Shown here one piece after another: positions 1 through 8,187 of a stretch of DNA of 18,021 nucleotides. Positions within the stretch are counted from its first letter, which is position 1. Each line of letters begins with the position of its first letter. Position numbers and translations under genes: made by a program. The DNA comes from an uncultured Eubacteriaceae bacterium (lineage in GTDB: Bacteria > Bacillota > Clostridia > Lachnospirales > CAG-274), in NCBI GenBank assembly GCA_938042265.1, contig CALIRN010000048.1, positions 1 to 18,021 on the forward strand, in the 5' to 3' direction. The notes beneath the pieces were generated by a model. It did no database searches. It worked only from the letters and a program-made list of their open reading frames with translations, and had not been told where the DNA came from.

Positions 1-1
1 C

Positions 2-718
2 AGGGCGCATGAGCAGCCAAATGAGGAAAAAGTGGAACGCTTGCAGGAGTTTATCGGCAAAATGGGCTATGTAATAAAGGGCAGCTCTAATCACCCCAAG
101 AGCTTTCAGAAGCTGCTTGATGAGGTTAAGGGTAAAAATGAGGAGCTTATTGTCCATAAAATGGTGTTAAGAAGCCTGAAAAGGGCAAAATATACTCCTG
201 AAAATGACGCACACTTTGGTCTTGCGGCAAAATACTACTGCCATTTTACATCACCCATAAGACGTTATCCGGATTTGCAGATTCATAGAATTATCAGTGA
301 GCATATTGACGGCTTATTGTCCTATAAGCGTATTGAAAGGCTTAATAAAAGGCTGCCCGAGGTTGCCGAGCATTGCTCCGTAACCGAGCGCACTGCCGAC
401 GATGCCGAGCGAGATACCGATAAGTATAAGATTGCCCAGTTTATGAAGAACAAAACAGGTCAGCAGTTTGAGGGTATTGTGTCAGGTGTTACGGCATGGG
501 GTATGTATGTGGAATTGCCAAACACTGTAGAGGGGCTTGTATCCATAAGAGATATGTATGATGATGTATATATTTATGAGGATGAGGAGCTGAGGCTTTT
601 TGGAGAGCATACTCATAATACCTATACCATAGGTGATAAGGTGCGCATTGAGGTTGTAGGCGCCAGCCTTGGTGATAAAACAGTGGATTTTAAGCTGATT
701 GGAAGAACTGAGGGATAA
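2..718 (+). CDS. rnr: Ribonuclease R, C-terminal part (5' end outside window)
   Basis: This is the 3' portion of a processive 3'-to-5' exoribonuclease that degrades structured RNA. The reading frame is open from base 2, so the start lies upstream, and the GTG at 32 is only an internal codon. The visible part holds the end of the RNB catalytic domain, including the conserved HFGLAAKYYCHFTSPIRRYPDL block that contacts RNA, followed by an S1 RNA-binding domain over about the last 80 residues (from GQQFEGIVSGVTAWGMYVEL). The protein stops directly after the S1 domain, so the long basic tail of enterobacterial RNase R is absent. The catalytic aspartates lie upstream and cannot be checked. In many Bacillota smpB follows rnr. 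Here the next gene is convergent luxS and no smpB is seen. Confidence 0.95.
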   Translation, partial: RAHEQPNEEKVERLQEFIGKMGYVIKGSSNHPKSFQKLLDEVKGKNEELIVHKMVLRSLKRAKYTPENDAHFGLAAKYYCHFTSPIRRYPDLQIHRIISEHIDGLLSYKRIERLNKRLPEVAEHCSVTERTADDAERDTDKYKIAQFMKNKTGQQFEGIVSGVTAWGMYVELPNTVEGLVSIRDMYDDVYIYEDEELRLFGEHTHNTYTIGDKVRIEVVGASLGDKTVDFKLIGRTEG

Positions 719-756
719 AATTAACTGAATACCTGGGTATCTGCGGTTAATAAATA

Positions 757-811
757 AACGGGTTACGGCGATATGATTTGTAAAGAGTTATTTTGCCGCA
801 GCCCGTTTTTT
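757..811. terminator. Intrinsic terminator shared by rnr and luxS
   Basis: A 13-position stem pairs 757-769 with 795-807. It has one G-T wobble and one A-C mismatch, the loop is 25 nt, and a T run follows at 806-811 on the + strand. On the - strand the same stem is followed by TTTATTTATTAA. The element sits between convergent stops (718 for rnr, 815 for luxS), so it probably stops transcription from both sides, most strongly from rnr. Confidence 0.8.
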
Positions 812-814
812 ATT

Positions 815-1285
815 TTATTCGGGGTAAACCATATTTTCCTTTTTCATATTATTAAGGGTTTCAAGATAAATTTTACTTTCATATTTTGCAAAGGTAAGGT
901 TATGGTCAAGATAATTGCCACACTCCTTAGAGGTGGTAGCGGGTACCTTGCCCTGAAAATCAACAACATATTCAAATGCTTTCCTGATAGGCTCCAGTAC
1001 ATCGGCAGGTTTAAGGTCGCCCTTAAAAATAATGTACATACCCGTACGGCAGCCCATAGGGCCTACATATACAATTTCCTCACTCCATTTGCTTTCTCTT
1101 AAATATACTGCTATAAGGTGCTCAAGTGTGTGCATTGCAGCCATTTCAACAGGGGGTTCAATGTTTGGACGTTTTATTCTGACATCAAAGGTGGTAACGG
1201 TTTCTTTGCCTATATGGTCTTTTCTTGAAACATAAATACCCTTTAAAAGTCTGTCGTGATCTATTGTAAAGCTTGCTACTTTCAT
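815..1285 (-). CDS. luxS: S-ribosylhomocysteine lyase LuxS
   Basis: LuxS cleaves S-ribosylhomocysteine to homocysteine and DPD, the precursor of autoinducer-2, in the cytosolic activated-methyl cycle. The 156-residue length is typical of the family. The metal-binding HxxEH motif is at H52-E55-H56 (MHTLEH). The catalytic cysteine is C79 in GPMGCRTG, and the third metal ligand is C122 in ECGNY. The start is supported by GGAGG about 13 nt upstream, lying inside the last codons of ftsH. Only two bases separate the ftsH stop from the luxS ATG, so the two genes are one transcription unit and probably translationally coupled. Whether AI-2 acts as a signal here or LuxS is purely metabolic cannot be told. 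No pfs/mtnN gene is seen nearby. Confidence 0.97.
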   Translation of the reverse strand: MKVASFTIDHDRLLKGIYVSRKDHIGKETVTTFDVRIKRPNIEPPVEMAAMHTLEHLIAVYLRESKWSEEIVYVGPMGCRTGMYIIFKGDLKPADVLEPIRKAFEYVVDFQGKVPATTSKECGNYLDHNLTFAKYESKIYLETLNNMKKENMVYPE

Positions 1286-1287
1286 AC

Positions 1288-3201
1288 TTATTCCTTTTCC
1301 TCCGTGATTTCTTCAGTGGCTTCGGGGGCAGTGCCTCCCTCGCATTCCTTTAAAATTTCCATAAACTCCTCTCCTGTAATGGTTTCCTTTTCAAGGAGAT
1401 ATTCGCTCAGTTTTTCAAGAGATGCTTTGTTTTCTCTTATAATCTGCAATGCTTTTTGGTGACATTCTTTTATAACAGTAAGTACCTCTTTGTCAAGCTG
1501 TGCCATTGTTATATCACCGCAGCTGCTGACAGGTCTGCCGTCCAGATAGCGGTTTTGTACGCTTTCAAGGGCCATCATATCAAAGGTGTCACTCATACCA
1601 TACTGGCTTATCATACTGCGTGCGTATGCCGATGCCCTTTCAATATCATTTGATGCGCCTGTTGTAATTGAGCCAAACTCAATTTCCTCGGCACTTCTGC
1701 CCGCAAGGAGAGTTACAATTTCAGCCAGAATTTCATCTTTGGTCATAAGGTACTTTTCCTCCTCCGGCATTTGCATTGTGTAGCCCAGAGAGCCCATTGT
1801 GCGGGGAACAATTGTAATTTTCTGTACAGGCTGGGTGTTTTTCTGCTTAGCTGCGGCAAGGGCGTGACCGATTTCATGAAAGGCAACCACACGTCTTTCC
1901 TGGGGAGACATAACTCTGTCCTTTTTTTCCTTACCTGCAATAACAACCTCAACGGCCTCCATCAAATCCTCCTGAAGTACCTCTTCACGGCCCATCCTTA
2001 CTGCACGGAGGGCCGCCTCGTTCACCATATTTGCAAGATCAGCGCCTGCAGCACCGCCTGTTGCAAGGGCAATCTTTTTAAAGTCAACATCAGCGCCAAG
2101 CTTAACCTTTGCGGCATGTACCTGCAAAATCTTTTCCCTGCCTGAAAGGTCAGGCTTTTCAACTATTATACGTCTGTCAAAGCGCCCGGGTCTTAAAAGG
2201 GCTTTGTCCAACACCTCGGGACGGTTGGTTGCAGCCAGTATTACAACAGCCTTTGAGGTGTCAAAGCCGTCCATCTCCGACAGGAGCTGGTTTAGGGTCT
2301 GCTCACGCTCATCGTTTCCTCCTCCACCCATGGCGCTGTCACGGCTTTTGCCGATGGCATCAATCTCATCAATAAAGACTATACAAGGTGCGTTTTCCTG
2401 TGCCTGCTTGAATAAATCCCTTACTCGTGAGGCTCCTACACCTACAAACATTTCCACAAAGTCGGAGCCTGTAATGCTCATAAAGGTAACGTCCGCCTCA
2501 CCTGCAACCGCTTTTGCAAGCAGGGTTTTACCTGTACCCGGAGGCCCTACAAGCAGGGCGCCCTTTGGCTGTTTTGCACCGATTTTTGCATATTTTTCGG
2601 GATTATGCAGAAAATCAACAATTTCTTCAAGGGACTCCTTTGCCTCGTCCTGCCCTGCAACGTCCTTAAAGGTTACACCTGTTTCCTTCTGCATATAAAC
2701 CTTTGCATTGGATTTGCCTACGCCCATAATTCCGCCGCTACCGCCTATTTTCTTCATAAAGCGCCATCCGAAAAAGAACATAAGACCGATAAACAGCATA
2801 GGTACCAGCCATTCTATCATAAAGAGCATAAATATTGAGTTTTCCTGCACAGGAGAGGAGTACTTAACTCCATTGTCGTCAAGCAGCTGTAAAAGCTCAC
2901 TGTTTTGGATATAGCCCGTATAATATGTGGCTATAATGCGCTGGTTTTCGTCTTCAACCTTAGGTAAAATAATAATTTTATCGGAGTTTATTTCAACCTC
3001 CTTAACCTTGCCCTCTTTAACCATTTTGACAAAGTCACTGTAGGCTATCTCCTGCTGCATACTTGTTTTTACGTTGCTTGTAAGCATATGCATGGCAAAG
3101 GTAAGCAGCAATGATACTACAATTATCCGCAGAAACAACGTTAAATCATTATTGGGCGGTCTGTTTTCCTGTCCGCCGCTATTATTGTTATTTTCGTTCA
3201 T
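1288..3201 (-). CDS. ftsH: ATP-dependent zinc metalloprotease FtsH
   Basis: FtsH is a membrane-anchored AAA+ protease that removes misassembled membrane proteins and some short-lived regulators. The 637-residue protein has an Asn-rich N-terminus, transmembrane segment 1 at about 20-40, an extracytoplasmic domain to about 120, and transmembrane segment 2 at about 124-148. The AAA module has Walker A GPPGTGKT at 219-226, Walker B IVFIDE at 274-279, and a second region of homology around ATNRPEVLDKALLRPGRFD. The zinc site is HEIGH at 442-446, with D519 as the likely third ligand. Most FtsH proteins have HEAGH, and the Ile here does not remove a ligand. The C-terminus is acidic. The start at 3201 has GGAGG nine bases upstream. 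It is the first gene of the ftsH-luxS unit, read from a promoter at 3247-3275. Confidence 0.97.
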   Translation of the reverse strand: MNENNNNSGGQENRPPNNDLTLFLRIIVVSLLLTFAMHMLTSNVKTSMQQEIAYSDFVKMVKEGKVKEVEINSDKIIILPKVEDENQRIIATYYTGYIQNSELLQLLDDNGVKYSSPVQENSIFMLFMIEWLVPMLFIGLMFFFGWRFMKKIGGSGGIMGVGKSNAKVYMQKETGVTFKDVAGQDEAKESLEEIVDFLHNPEKYAKIGAKQPKGALLVGPPGTGKTLLAKAVAGEADVTFMSITGSDFVEMFVGVGASRVRDLFKQAQENAPCIVFIDEIDAIGKSRDSAMGGGGNDEREQTLNQLLSEMDGFDTSKAVVILAATNRPEVLDKALLRPGRFDRRIIVEKPDLSGREKILQVHAAKVKLGADVDFKKIALATGGAAGADLANMVNEAALRAVRMGREEVLQEDLMEAVEVVIAGKEKKDRVMSPQERRVVAFHEIGHALAAAKQKNTQPVQKITIVPRTMGSLGYTMQMPEEEKYLMTKDEILAEIVTLLAGRSAEEIEFGSITTGASNDIERASAYARSMISQYGMSDTFDMMALESVQNRYLDGRPVSSCGDITMAQLDKEVLTVIKECHQKALQIIRENKASLEKLSEYLLEKETITGEEFMEILKECEGGTAPEATEEITEEKE

Positions 3202-3246
3202 ATATACGCCTCCGGTTTAAAATTATTCCACATTTTCTTCTGATAT

Positions 3247-3275
3247 ATTTTACCCTTTTTATCTGATTTTTGCAA
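3247..3275 (-). promoter_or_regulatory. Sigma-A-type promoter of ftsH-luxS
   Basis: On the - strand TTGCAA (3275-3270) and TAAAAT (3252-3247) are separated by exactly 17 bases. That places the transcript start near 3240, about 40 bases before the ftsH ATG. The call rests on sequence match only. Confidence 0.65.
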
Positions 3276-3348
3276 GAGACGGACAAAACCTTTAGAATTT
3301 TGTAAGTTTTGTGCAGCGGGGCTTCAACGTTGTCAATATGATTACAAA

Positions 3349-3441
3349 TGTTACAAAAAATGTTACGAAAATGTGAATTTCGAAAAAAATGTTGACATTT
3401 ACTGGATTTTATCGTAAAATACGGTTGTAACAATTCGTAAC
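3349..3441 (+). promoter_or_regulatory. Promoter of the NlpC/P60 gene flanked by GTTAC/GTAAC repeats
   Basis: TTGACA at 3392-3397 and TAAAAT at 3415-3420 are separated by 17 bases, a near-consensus sigma-A promoter. Two TGTTAC copies lie upstream (3349-3354 and 3361-3366). Two copies of the reverse complement lie just downstream, in TGTAACAATTCGTAACAATT at 3426-3445, around the expected start site. TGTTAC at 3361 followed by TGTGAA at 3372 has the 11-bp period of WalR-type sites (TGTWAH-N5-TGTWAH) but with one mismatch. The symmetric flanking suggests an operator. The regulator is unknown. The leader is about 140 bases long and I see no known riboswitch in it. Together with the ftsH promoter this accounts for the 3202-3569 gap. 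Confidence 0.65.
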
Positions 3442-3569
3442 AATTTCCATTTTTGAGTTTTTTTTGATTAATTTCTGTATAACGTTGTAGAAGTGTTTTG
3501 TTACTTTTCTGAGAAATGACGGTTTTGTTAAACCTGTATTTTCCTAATTTTACAAAGGGGATAATTAAA

Positions 3570-4724
3570 ATGTCTTTTTTATTTAACAGGAGTGCGGCGG
3601 CTCTTGCACTTGGCTTATCTATGCTTGGCAGCTCCTCCGTATTTGCGGCAAGCACAGGTACTATTACAGGTACTGATGTTAATATCCGCTCCTCAAATTC
3701 AACTGATGCTTATGTGCTTTCAACAGCGGATGATGGCGAGCAGATTACCATACTTGCGGATTTGGACGGCTGGTTTCGTATTTCCGCACCCAATGTGGGT
3801 ACGGCGTATGTTACAAGCCAGTTTGTAAAGGTACAGCAAGCTGACGGTATGGTTAACGGCAACAGCGTTAATATTCGTACTGCCCCTTCTACCACAGCAC
3901 AGGTTATAGGTCAGGCTAACAGCGGTGACCTGCTTAATGTAACAGGTGTTTCGGGTGAATGGTACGTAATTAATTACAACGGCACGAAGGCATACGTTTA
4001 TAAGAGCTATGTAAACGGTACAATGCTTAAATATCTTGACGGCACAAGCGCAGCGCTTACCACGCCTTCCACGTCAGCGGCAACCGGTGGCGTTTATGCG
4101 GTGGTTAACTGTGAGGGCAGCCTTAATATGCGCGCTTCGGCATCAACTGAGTCTGCTGTGGTTGCTTCCCTTCCAACAGGCTATAATCTTAATGTTTATG
4201 ACTATGCCGATGGTTGGATAAAGGTGGCTGATGACAATGGAAATACAGGCTATGTAAAGAGTGATTTTATCAGCCTTAAAAACGGTGTTAAGCCGTCAAA
4301 TACGGTTGCTGCTCCTGCTGCTCAGTCATCATCGGCAAGTGCAAAGGCCTCGCAAATTATTGCTTATGCAAAGCAGTATATAGGTACGCCTTATGTTTAT
4401 GGCGGTACAAGCCTTGCATCAGGTGTTGACTGCTCCGGTTTTACCTACAGCATATTTAAAAATAACGGCGTTACAATTAACCGTAGCTCCAGAGAGCAGT
4501 ACAAAAACGGTACGGCAGTAAGCTCCAAGAGCGACCTTCAGCCCGGTGATCTTGTATTCTTTAACACAGGCGGTGATTCTGCTATATCACATGTGGGTAT
4601 GTATATTGGCAACGGTCAGTATATCCACTCAACCGACGGCGGCAACAGAGGCGTTTGCATCTCTAACCTTAATGAGGGCTATTCCGCCAATACATACGTT
4701 GGTGCAAGACGCGTTTTAAATTAA
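3570..4724 (+). CDS. Secreted SH3-domain NlpC/P60 peptidoglycan endopeptidase
   Basis: This is a probable cell-wall hydrolase that cleaves stem peptides, for growth or cell separation. From the ATG at 3570 it has 384 residues. That start has AAAGGGG nine bases upstream, and it puts a Sec signal peptide (about 1-27, ending SSSVFAA) at the N-terminus. An in-frame ATG at 3516 would add 18 residues ahead of the signal and lacks a ribosome site. Three bacterial SH3 domains follow, at about 30-88, 92-155 and 175-238, each with the D/N-(I/M)R wall-binding signature (DVNIRSS, SVNIRTA, SLNMRAS). A Ser/Ala linker leads to an NlpC/P60 domain at 260-384 with catalytic C288 (DCSGF), H341 (SHVGMYIG) and third polar residue H353. 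The gene is monocistronic between its own promoter and terminator. Confidence 0.95.
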   Translation: MSFLFNRSAAALALGLSMLGSSSVFAASTGTITGTDVNIRSSNSTDAYVLSTADDGEQITILADLDGWFRISAPNVGTAYVTSQFVKVQQADGMVNGNSVNIRTAPSTTAQVIGQANSGDLLNVTGVSGEWYVINYNGTKAYVYKSYVNGTMLKYLDGTSAALTTPSTSAATGGVYAVVNCEGSLNMRASASTESAVVASLPTGYNLNVYDYADGWIKVADDNGNTGYVKSDFISLKNGVKPSNTVAAPAAQSSSASAKASQIIAYAKQYIGTPYVYGGTSLASGVDCSGFTYSIFKNNGVTINRSSREQYKNGTAVSSKSDLQPGDLVFFNTGGDSAISHVGMYIGNGQYIHSTDGGNRGVCISNLNEGYSANTYVGARRVLN

Positions 4725-4737
4725 TAGTTACTTATGT

Positions 4738-4765
4738 AAGAGGCTGTAAAAACAGCCTCTTTTTT
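4738..4765 (+). terminator. Intrinsic terminator after the NlpC/P60 gene
   Basis: A perfect 9-bp stem AAGAGGCTG/CAGCCTCTT (4738-4746 with 4753-4761) has a 6-nt A-rich loop and is followed by a T run to 4765. It begins 13 bases after the stop. Confidence 0.9.
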
Positions 4766-4766
4766 A

Positions 4767-4795
4767 TGGACAAAATACTGTGATTTGGGTATAAT
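4767..4795 (+). promoter_or_regulatory. Promoter of cca and the overlapping dehydrogenase
   Basis: TGGACA (4767-4772), a 17-base spacer and a perfect TATAAT (4790-4795) follow the preceding terminator at once. The leader to the cca ATG would be about 55 bases. Confidence 0.7.
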
Positions 4796-4856
4796 GTAAA
4801 TATATATATACAGTTTAGCAGTGTTAATGTTTTTAAATCACAAAAGGAGATTTTCA

Positions 4857-6065
4857 ATGGACAGAATTGAACTGCCAAAGGCAGTAAGCTATATAATCTC
4901 ACAGTTGAATAAGGCAGGCTATGAGGCTTACATAGTGGGTGGCTGCGTAAGGGATTATCTCCTTGGCAAAACTCCCAAGGACTGGGATATAACCACCTCG
5001 GCGCTGCCATGGCAGGTTAAGTCGATATTTAATCATACCTATGATACCGGTATTGAGCACGGTACCGTTACGGTGCTTGTGGATAAGGAGGGCTATGAGG
5101 TTACCACCTACAGAATTGATGGAGAATATAAGGATAACCGACATCCGGAAAGTGTGGTTTATACAGGCAAGCTGTCGGGTGATCTGGCAAGGCGTGATTT
5201 TACGATGAATGCCATTGCATATAATTCAACCGACGGATTTGTGGACGAGTTTAACGGTATAGATGATATAAGGGCGGGTATTATCCGCGCTGTAAGAGAG
5301 CCCTCGGAAAGATTTCGGGAGGACGCACTGAGGATGATGCGTGCTTTAAGGTTTTCCGCCCAGCTTGGCTTTGATATTGAGGATAAAACAAAGCAGGCAA
5401 TACGGAAAAATGCTTATCTCATAAAAAATATCAGTATGGAAAGGATACGAGATGAGCTGCTTAAGCTGCTTATATCAGATAATCCCGTTAAAATTTACGG
5501 GCTTAAGGCAGAAGGTATTACGGATTATGTGCTGCCTGAGTTGTCGGAGGTACTTGAGGAGCGCAGTAATGAAATAAAAAACTGCCTTGCAAGGGTGGAT
5601 AAGAGTGTAACAAAAAGGCTTGCGCTTATTCTTCACAGCCTTGAAGGAAAAAGGCTTGAGTGTTTTCTGCGCGGTTTGAGAATGGATAATAAAACCGTTA
5701 AGGAGGTTGTTGTCCTGTCCGAGTATTTGAATAAGGAGCCTGACAATACACCCTACGGTATAAGAAAAACGGTGTGTGACACTTCTTATGAAATGACAAA
5801 GGCAATAATATATATGCGAGGGATTGTTTATGGCTGTGATACGGTTCAGCCTGTTGCATTGCTTGAAGGTATAATCAAAAGCGGTGACTGCTGTTCAATG
5901 GCGCAGCTTGCTGTAAACGGCGGCGATTTAAGGCTGCTTGGCGTGCCAAAGGGCAGAGAACTGGGAGATATGCTTAAAAAATGTCTTGATGAGGTGCTTA
6001 AAAATCCAAAAAACAACAATAAACAGTATTTAATTGAGGAGGTATGCGGTTTATGTATGCATTGA
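4857..6065 (+). CDS. cca: CCA tRNA nucleotidyltransferase (class II)
   Basis: The enzyme adds or repairs the 3' CCA end of tRNAs using CTP and ATP. From the ATG at 4857 (AAAAGGAG upstream) it has 402 residues. An earlier in-frame ATG at 4821 has no ribosome site. The nucleotidyltransferase core shows GGCVRD at 28-33, the metal-binding DWD at 42-44, RRDFTMNA at 112-119, and the template-forming helix ERFREDALRMMRALRF at 151-166, all in the class II order. The second half is helical. The HD phosphohydrolase motif seen in some bacterial relatives is not visible (LALILHSL stands where a helix with HD would be expected). The last 13 bases overlap the start of the next gene. A poly(A) polymerase is the alternative in this superfamily, but length and clade favour CCA addition. 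Confidence 0.93.
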   Translation: MDRIELPKAVSYIISQLNKAGYEAYIVGGCVRDYLLGKTPKDWDITTSALPWQVKSIFNHTYDTGIEHGTVTVLVDKEGYEVTTYRIDGEYKDNRHPESVVYTGKLSGDLARRDFTMNAIAYNSTDGFVDEFNGIDDIRAGIIRAVREPSERFREDALRMMRALRFSAQLGFDIEDKTKQAIRKNAYLIKNISMERIRDELLKLLISDNPVKIYGLKAEGITDYVLPELSEVLEERSNEIKNCLARVDKSVTKRLALILHSLEGKRLECFLRGLRMDNKTVKEVVVLSEYLNKEPDNTPYGIRKTVCDTSYEMTKAIIYMRGIVYGCDTVQPVALLEGIIKSGDCCSMAQLAVNGGDLRLLGVPKGRELGDMLKKCLDEVLKNPKNNNKQYLIEEVCGLCMH

Positions 6066-6808
6066 TTACTGGGGCAAGCAGCGGTATAGGCAGAGATATG
6101 GCAAGGCTGCTTGCAAAAAAAGGCTACGGTATTATTCTGGTTGCAAGAAATAAGGAGGCTCTTAAGGAGCTTTCGGCGGAGCTGGAAACAAAAACAATAA
6201 TTATCCCAATGGATTTAAGTAAACGCAAAAATTGCTTTAAGCTTTATCATATGCTTAAGGATAAGCCAATAGATGTGCTTATTAACAATGCGGGCTTCGG
6301 GGGCTTCGGTGAATTTTATAAAACCGATATATTTAAGGAGCTTGATATGATTAATGTTAATATATGTGCAGTGCATATACTTACCAAGCTGTTTTTAAGA
6401 AAAATGCTGAAGGAAAACCGAGGCTACATTCTCAATGTGGCAAGTCTTGCGGCCTTTACGGCGGGGCCTCTTATGAGCACCTATTATGCAACAAAAAGCT
6501 ATGTTTTCAGGCTTACGGCAGCAATTAATGAGGAAATAAGACGCAGCGGCAGAAAAGTCCGTATATCAGCCTTTTGTCCCGGTCCTGTGGATACTGATTT
6601 CAATAACAGAGCCGGGGTAAGCTTCAGTATTAAACCTATTGACAGCAAGTATGCGGCATATAAGGCTGTAAAGGGAATGTTTAACGGTGAGCTTATTATA
6701 TTCCCAAGGCTTGCTGACAGACTGACTGCTACCGCTGCGGCAATAGCACCTGTTAAGGTGGCAGATGCAGTATGCTGGCATATTCAAAAGGGCAAGAGCA
6801 AAAATTAA
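6053..6808 (+). CDS. Short-chain dehydrogenase/reductase, classical type
   Basis: This is a soluble Rossmann-fold NAD(P)(H)-dependent oxidoreductase of the classical SDR family; the substrate is unknown. From the ATG at 6053 it has 251 residues. The ATG at 6044 is only one base after GAGGAGG (6036-6042), whereas 6053 is ten bases away, so 6053 is preferred. Motifs are the cofactor-binding TGASSGIG at 6-13, NNAG at 78-81, the catalytic serine S131 in NVASLAAF, and YxxxK at Y144/K148. PGPVDTDF follows near 185. The closest remembered relatives are the DltE/YqjQ-like SDRs. The start codon lies inside the end of cca, so it is probably translationally coupled. The pairing with cca suggests no obvious shared pathway. 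No clear terminator follows. Confidence 0.93.
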   Translation: MYALITGASSGIGRDMARLLAKKGYGIILVARNKEALKELSAELETKTIIIPMDLSKRKNCFKLYHMLKDKPIDVLINNAGFGGFGEFYKTDIFKELDMINVNICAVHILTKLFLRKMLKENRGYILNVASLAAFTAGPLMSTYYATKSYVFRLTAAINEEIRRSGRKVRISAFCPGPVDTDFNNRAGVSFSIKPIDSKYAAYKAVKGMFNGELIIFPRLADRLTATAAAIAPVKVADAVCWHIQKGKSKN

Positions 6809-6814
6809 TAGTTT

Positions 6815-6844
6815 TTGACAATATATAGTATTATATGGTAAAAT
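6815..6844 (+). promoter_or_regulatory. Promoter of the LRR surface protein gene
   Basis: TTGACA (6815-6820), an 18-base spacer and TAAAAT (6839-6844) with an extended -10 TG at 6836-6837. The transcript would start about 30 bases before the ATG at 6882. Confidence 0.75.
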
Positions 6845-6881
6845 AGGGTTACAAAAGTCAATTAATAAAAGGAGGATTATT

Positions 6882-8174
6882 ATGAAGAAAATAGTGGCAA
6901 GTATACTTACCGGCGTTATGCTGGTGTCCTCAATGCAGGCGGTGGGGGCTGCGGAGGAATGGCTTACCTATGGCAACGGTACCACAAGTATTAAGTACAG
7001 CACATATACAGGCAGTATTAAAAGGGCTTTGGGTACGAACAGTACGCAGGATCACGCATCACCTGCAAATGTAAAAACCGTATCTATTTCCGTACCTACA
7101 AAAATTAACGGTACCGAGATTGTAGCCGTTGAAAAGAATGGATTTTTTGATTTTGATGAGCTGGGTGCAATTGAATTGCCTGCAACTCTGACAACTTTGG
7201 GAGATATGGCATTTATGGGTGCAGATAATCTTGCACAGATTACAATACCCGACAAGGTTGCGGTAATTTCCAAGGCTTGCTTTAAAAGCTGTGATTCTCT
7301 CAGTGCGGTTAAATTTGGCAAGGGTGTGACTGAAATAGGCGAGCAGTCTTTCTATGGTTGTAAGCAGCTTACATCAGTTGCGCCAAACAGCGGCTGTAAG
7401 ACAATAGGTATTTCAGCCTTTGAGCTTTGTTCGGGGCTTAATAAGGTTGTGTTGCCTTCCAGCCTTGAAACAATAGGCGGCGCTGCCTTTAAGGACTGTA
7501 AATCCCTTGCGGATATTACTATCCCCTCAAAGGTGACAAAAATTGATGCAAATACCTTCTCAGGCTGTAAATCACTTAAGGTGGTACAGATTAACGGAAA
7601 CGTTACCTCCATAGGCAAAAATGCTTTTAAGGACTGTGCTGAGCTAACGGATATTTATATCCCTGAAAGCTGTAAAAAAATTGAGGACAATGCTTTTGTC
7701 GGCTGCAAAAAGGTTACAATCCACTGCGATAAGGGCAGTGCCGCCGAGAGCTTTGCACAGTCCAAAAAGATTTCCGTTGTAACCGATAAGGCGGCGGCTA
7801 ATACGGAAATTGAGGTGCCTTCAACGATTACTGTTGCACTTGACGGCAGAGAACTTGATTTTAACGGTGTTGAGCCTCAGATTATAAACGGCTGCACAAT
7901 GGTGCCTATGCGTGTTATCTTTGAGGAGCTTGGCTGTATTATGAACTGGAACGGTGAAACAAAGACCGTTACCGCAAGCCGCGGCGTTACCAATATCCAG
8001 CTTACCGTAAATAAGAAAAAGGCTTATGTAAACGGTAAGGAAACCGTACTTGACGCAGCTCCATGCGTTGTAAACGGCTCTACACTCGTACCTGTAAGAT
8101 TTGTAAGCGAAACTCTTGGTCTTGAGGTTAAGTGGGATGCACCTACAAGAACTGTCAATCTTGTAAGTGAATAA
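6882..8174 (+). CDS. Secreted BspA-type leucine-rich-repeat protein with copper-amine-oxidase-N-like domain
   Basis: This 430-residue protein has a Sec signal peptide (about 1-24, MKKIVASILTGVML then SMQAVGA). At roughly 63-295 it has a run of BspA-type (LRR_5) repeats, recognisable by the recurring pattern I/L-P-x-x-hydrophobic-x-x-I-G-x-x-A-F-x-x-C-x-x-L (for example TIGGAAFKDCKSL and SIGKNAFKDCAEL). At about 313-430 is a copper-amine-oxidase-N-like domain with two copies of the motif (T/S)-x-V-P-V/M-R-F/V (TMVPMRVIFEELG and TLVPVRFVSETLG). In clostridia this domain is usually a non-catalytic surface module. No LPXTG, SLH or transmembrane anchor is visible, so it may be released or held non-covalently. 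BspA repeats often mediate binding to proteins or host surfaces, but no ligand can be assigned. GGAGG precedes the ATG. It has its own promoter. Confidence 0.9.
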   Translation: MKKIVASILTGVMLVSSMQAVGAAEEWLTYGNGTTSIKYSTYTGSIKRALGTNSTQDHASPANVKTVSISVPTKINGTEIVAVEKNGFFDFDELGAIELPATLTTLGDMAFMGADNLAQITIPDKVAVISKACFKSCDSLSAVKFGKGVTEIGEQSFYGCKQLTSVAPNSGCKTIGISAFELCSGLNKVVLPSSLETIGGAAFKDCKSLADITIPSKVTKIDANTFSGCKSLKVVQINGNVTSIGKNAFKDCAELTDIYIPESCKKIEDNAFVGCKKVTIHCDKGSAAESFAQSKKISVVTDKAAANTEIEVPSTITVALDGRELDFNGVEPQIINGCTMVPMRVIFEELGCIMNWNGETKTVTASRGVTNIQLTVNKKKAYVNGKETVLDAAPCVVNGSTLVPVRFVSETLGLEVKWDAPTRTVNLVSE

Positions 8175-8187
8175 TCAATAAAATGCT

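Noticed and set aside
773..1285. Plus-strand open frames opposite luxS
   Set aside because: They lie antisense to a clear LuxS gene, have no ribosome site and show no recognisable family.
3188..3655. Minus-strand 155-codon frame across the ftsH/NlpC control region
   Set aside because: It covers two well-formed promoters and the signal peptide of the NlpC gene. Its composition is atypical and no ribosome site supports it.
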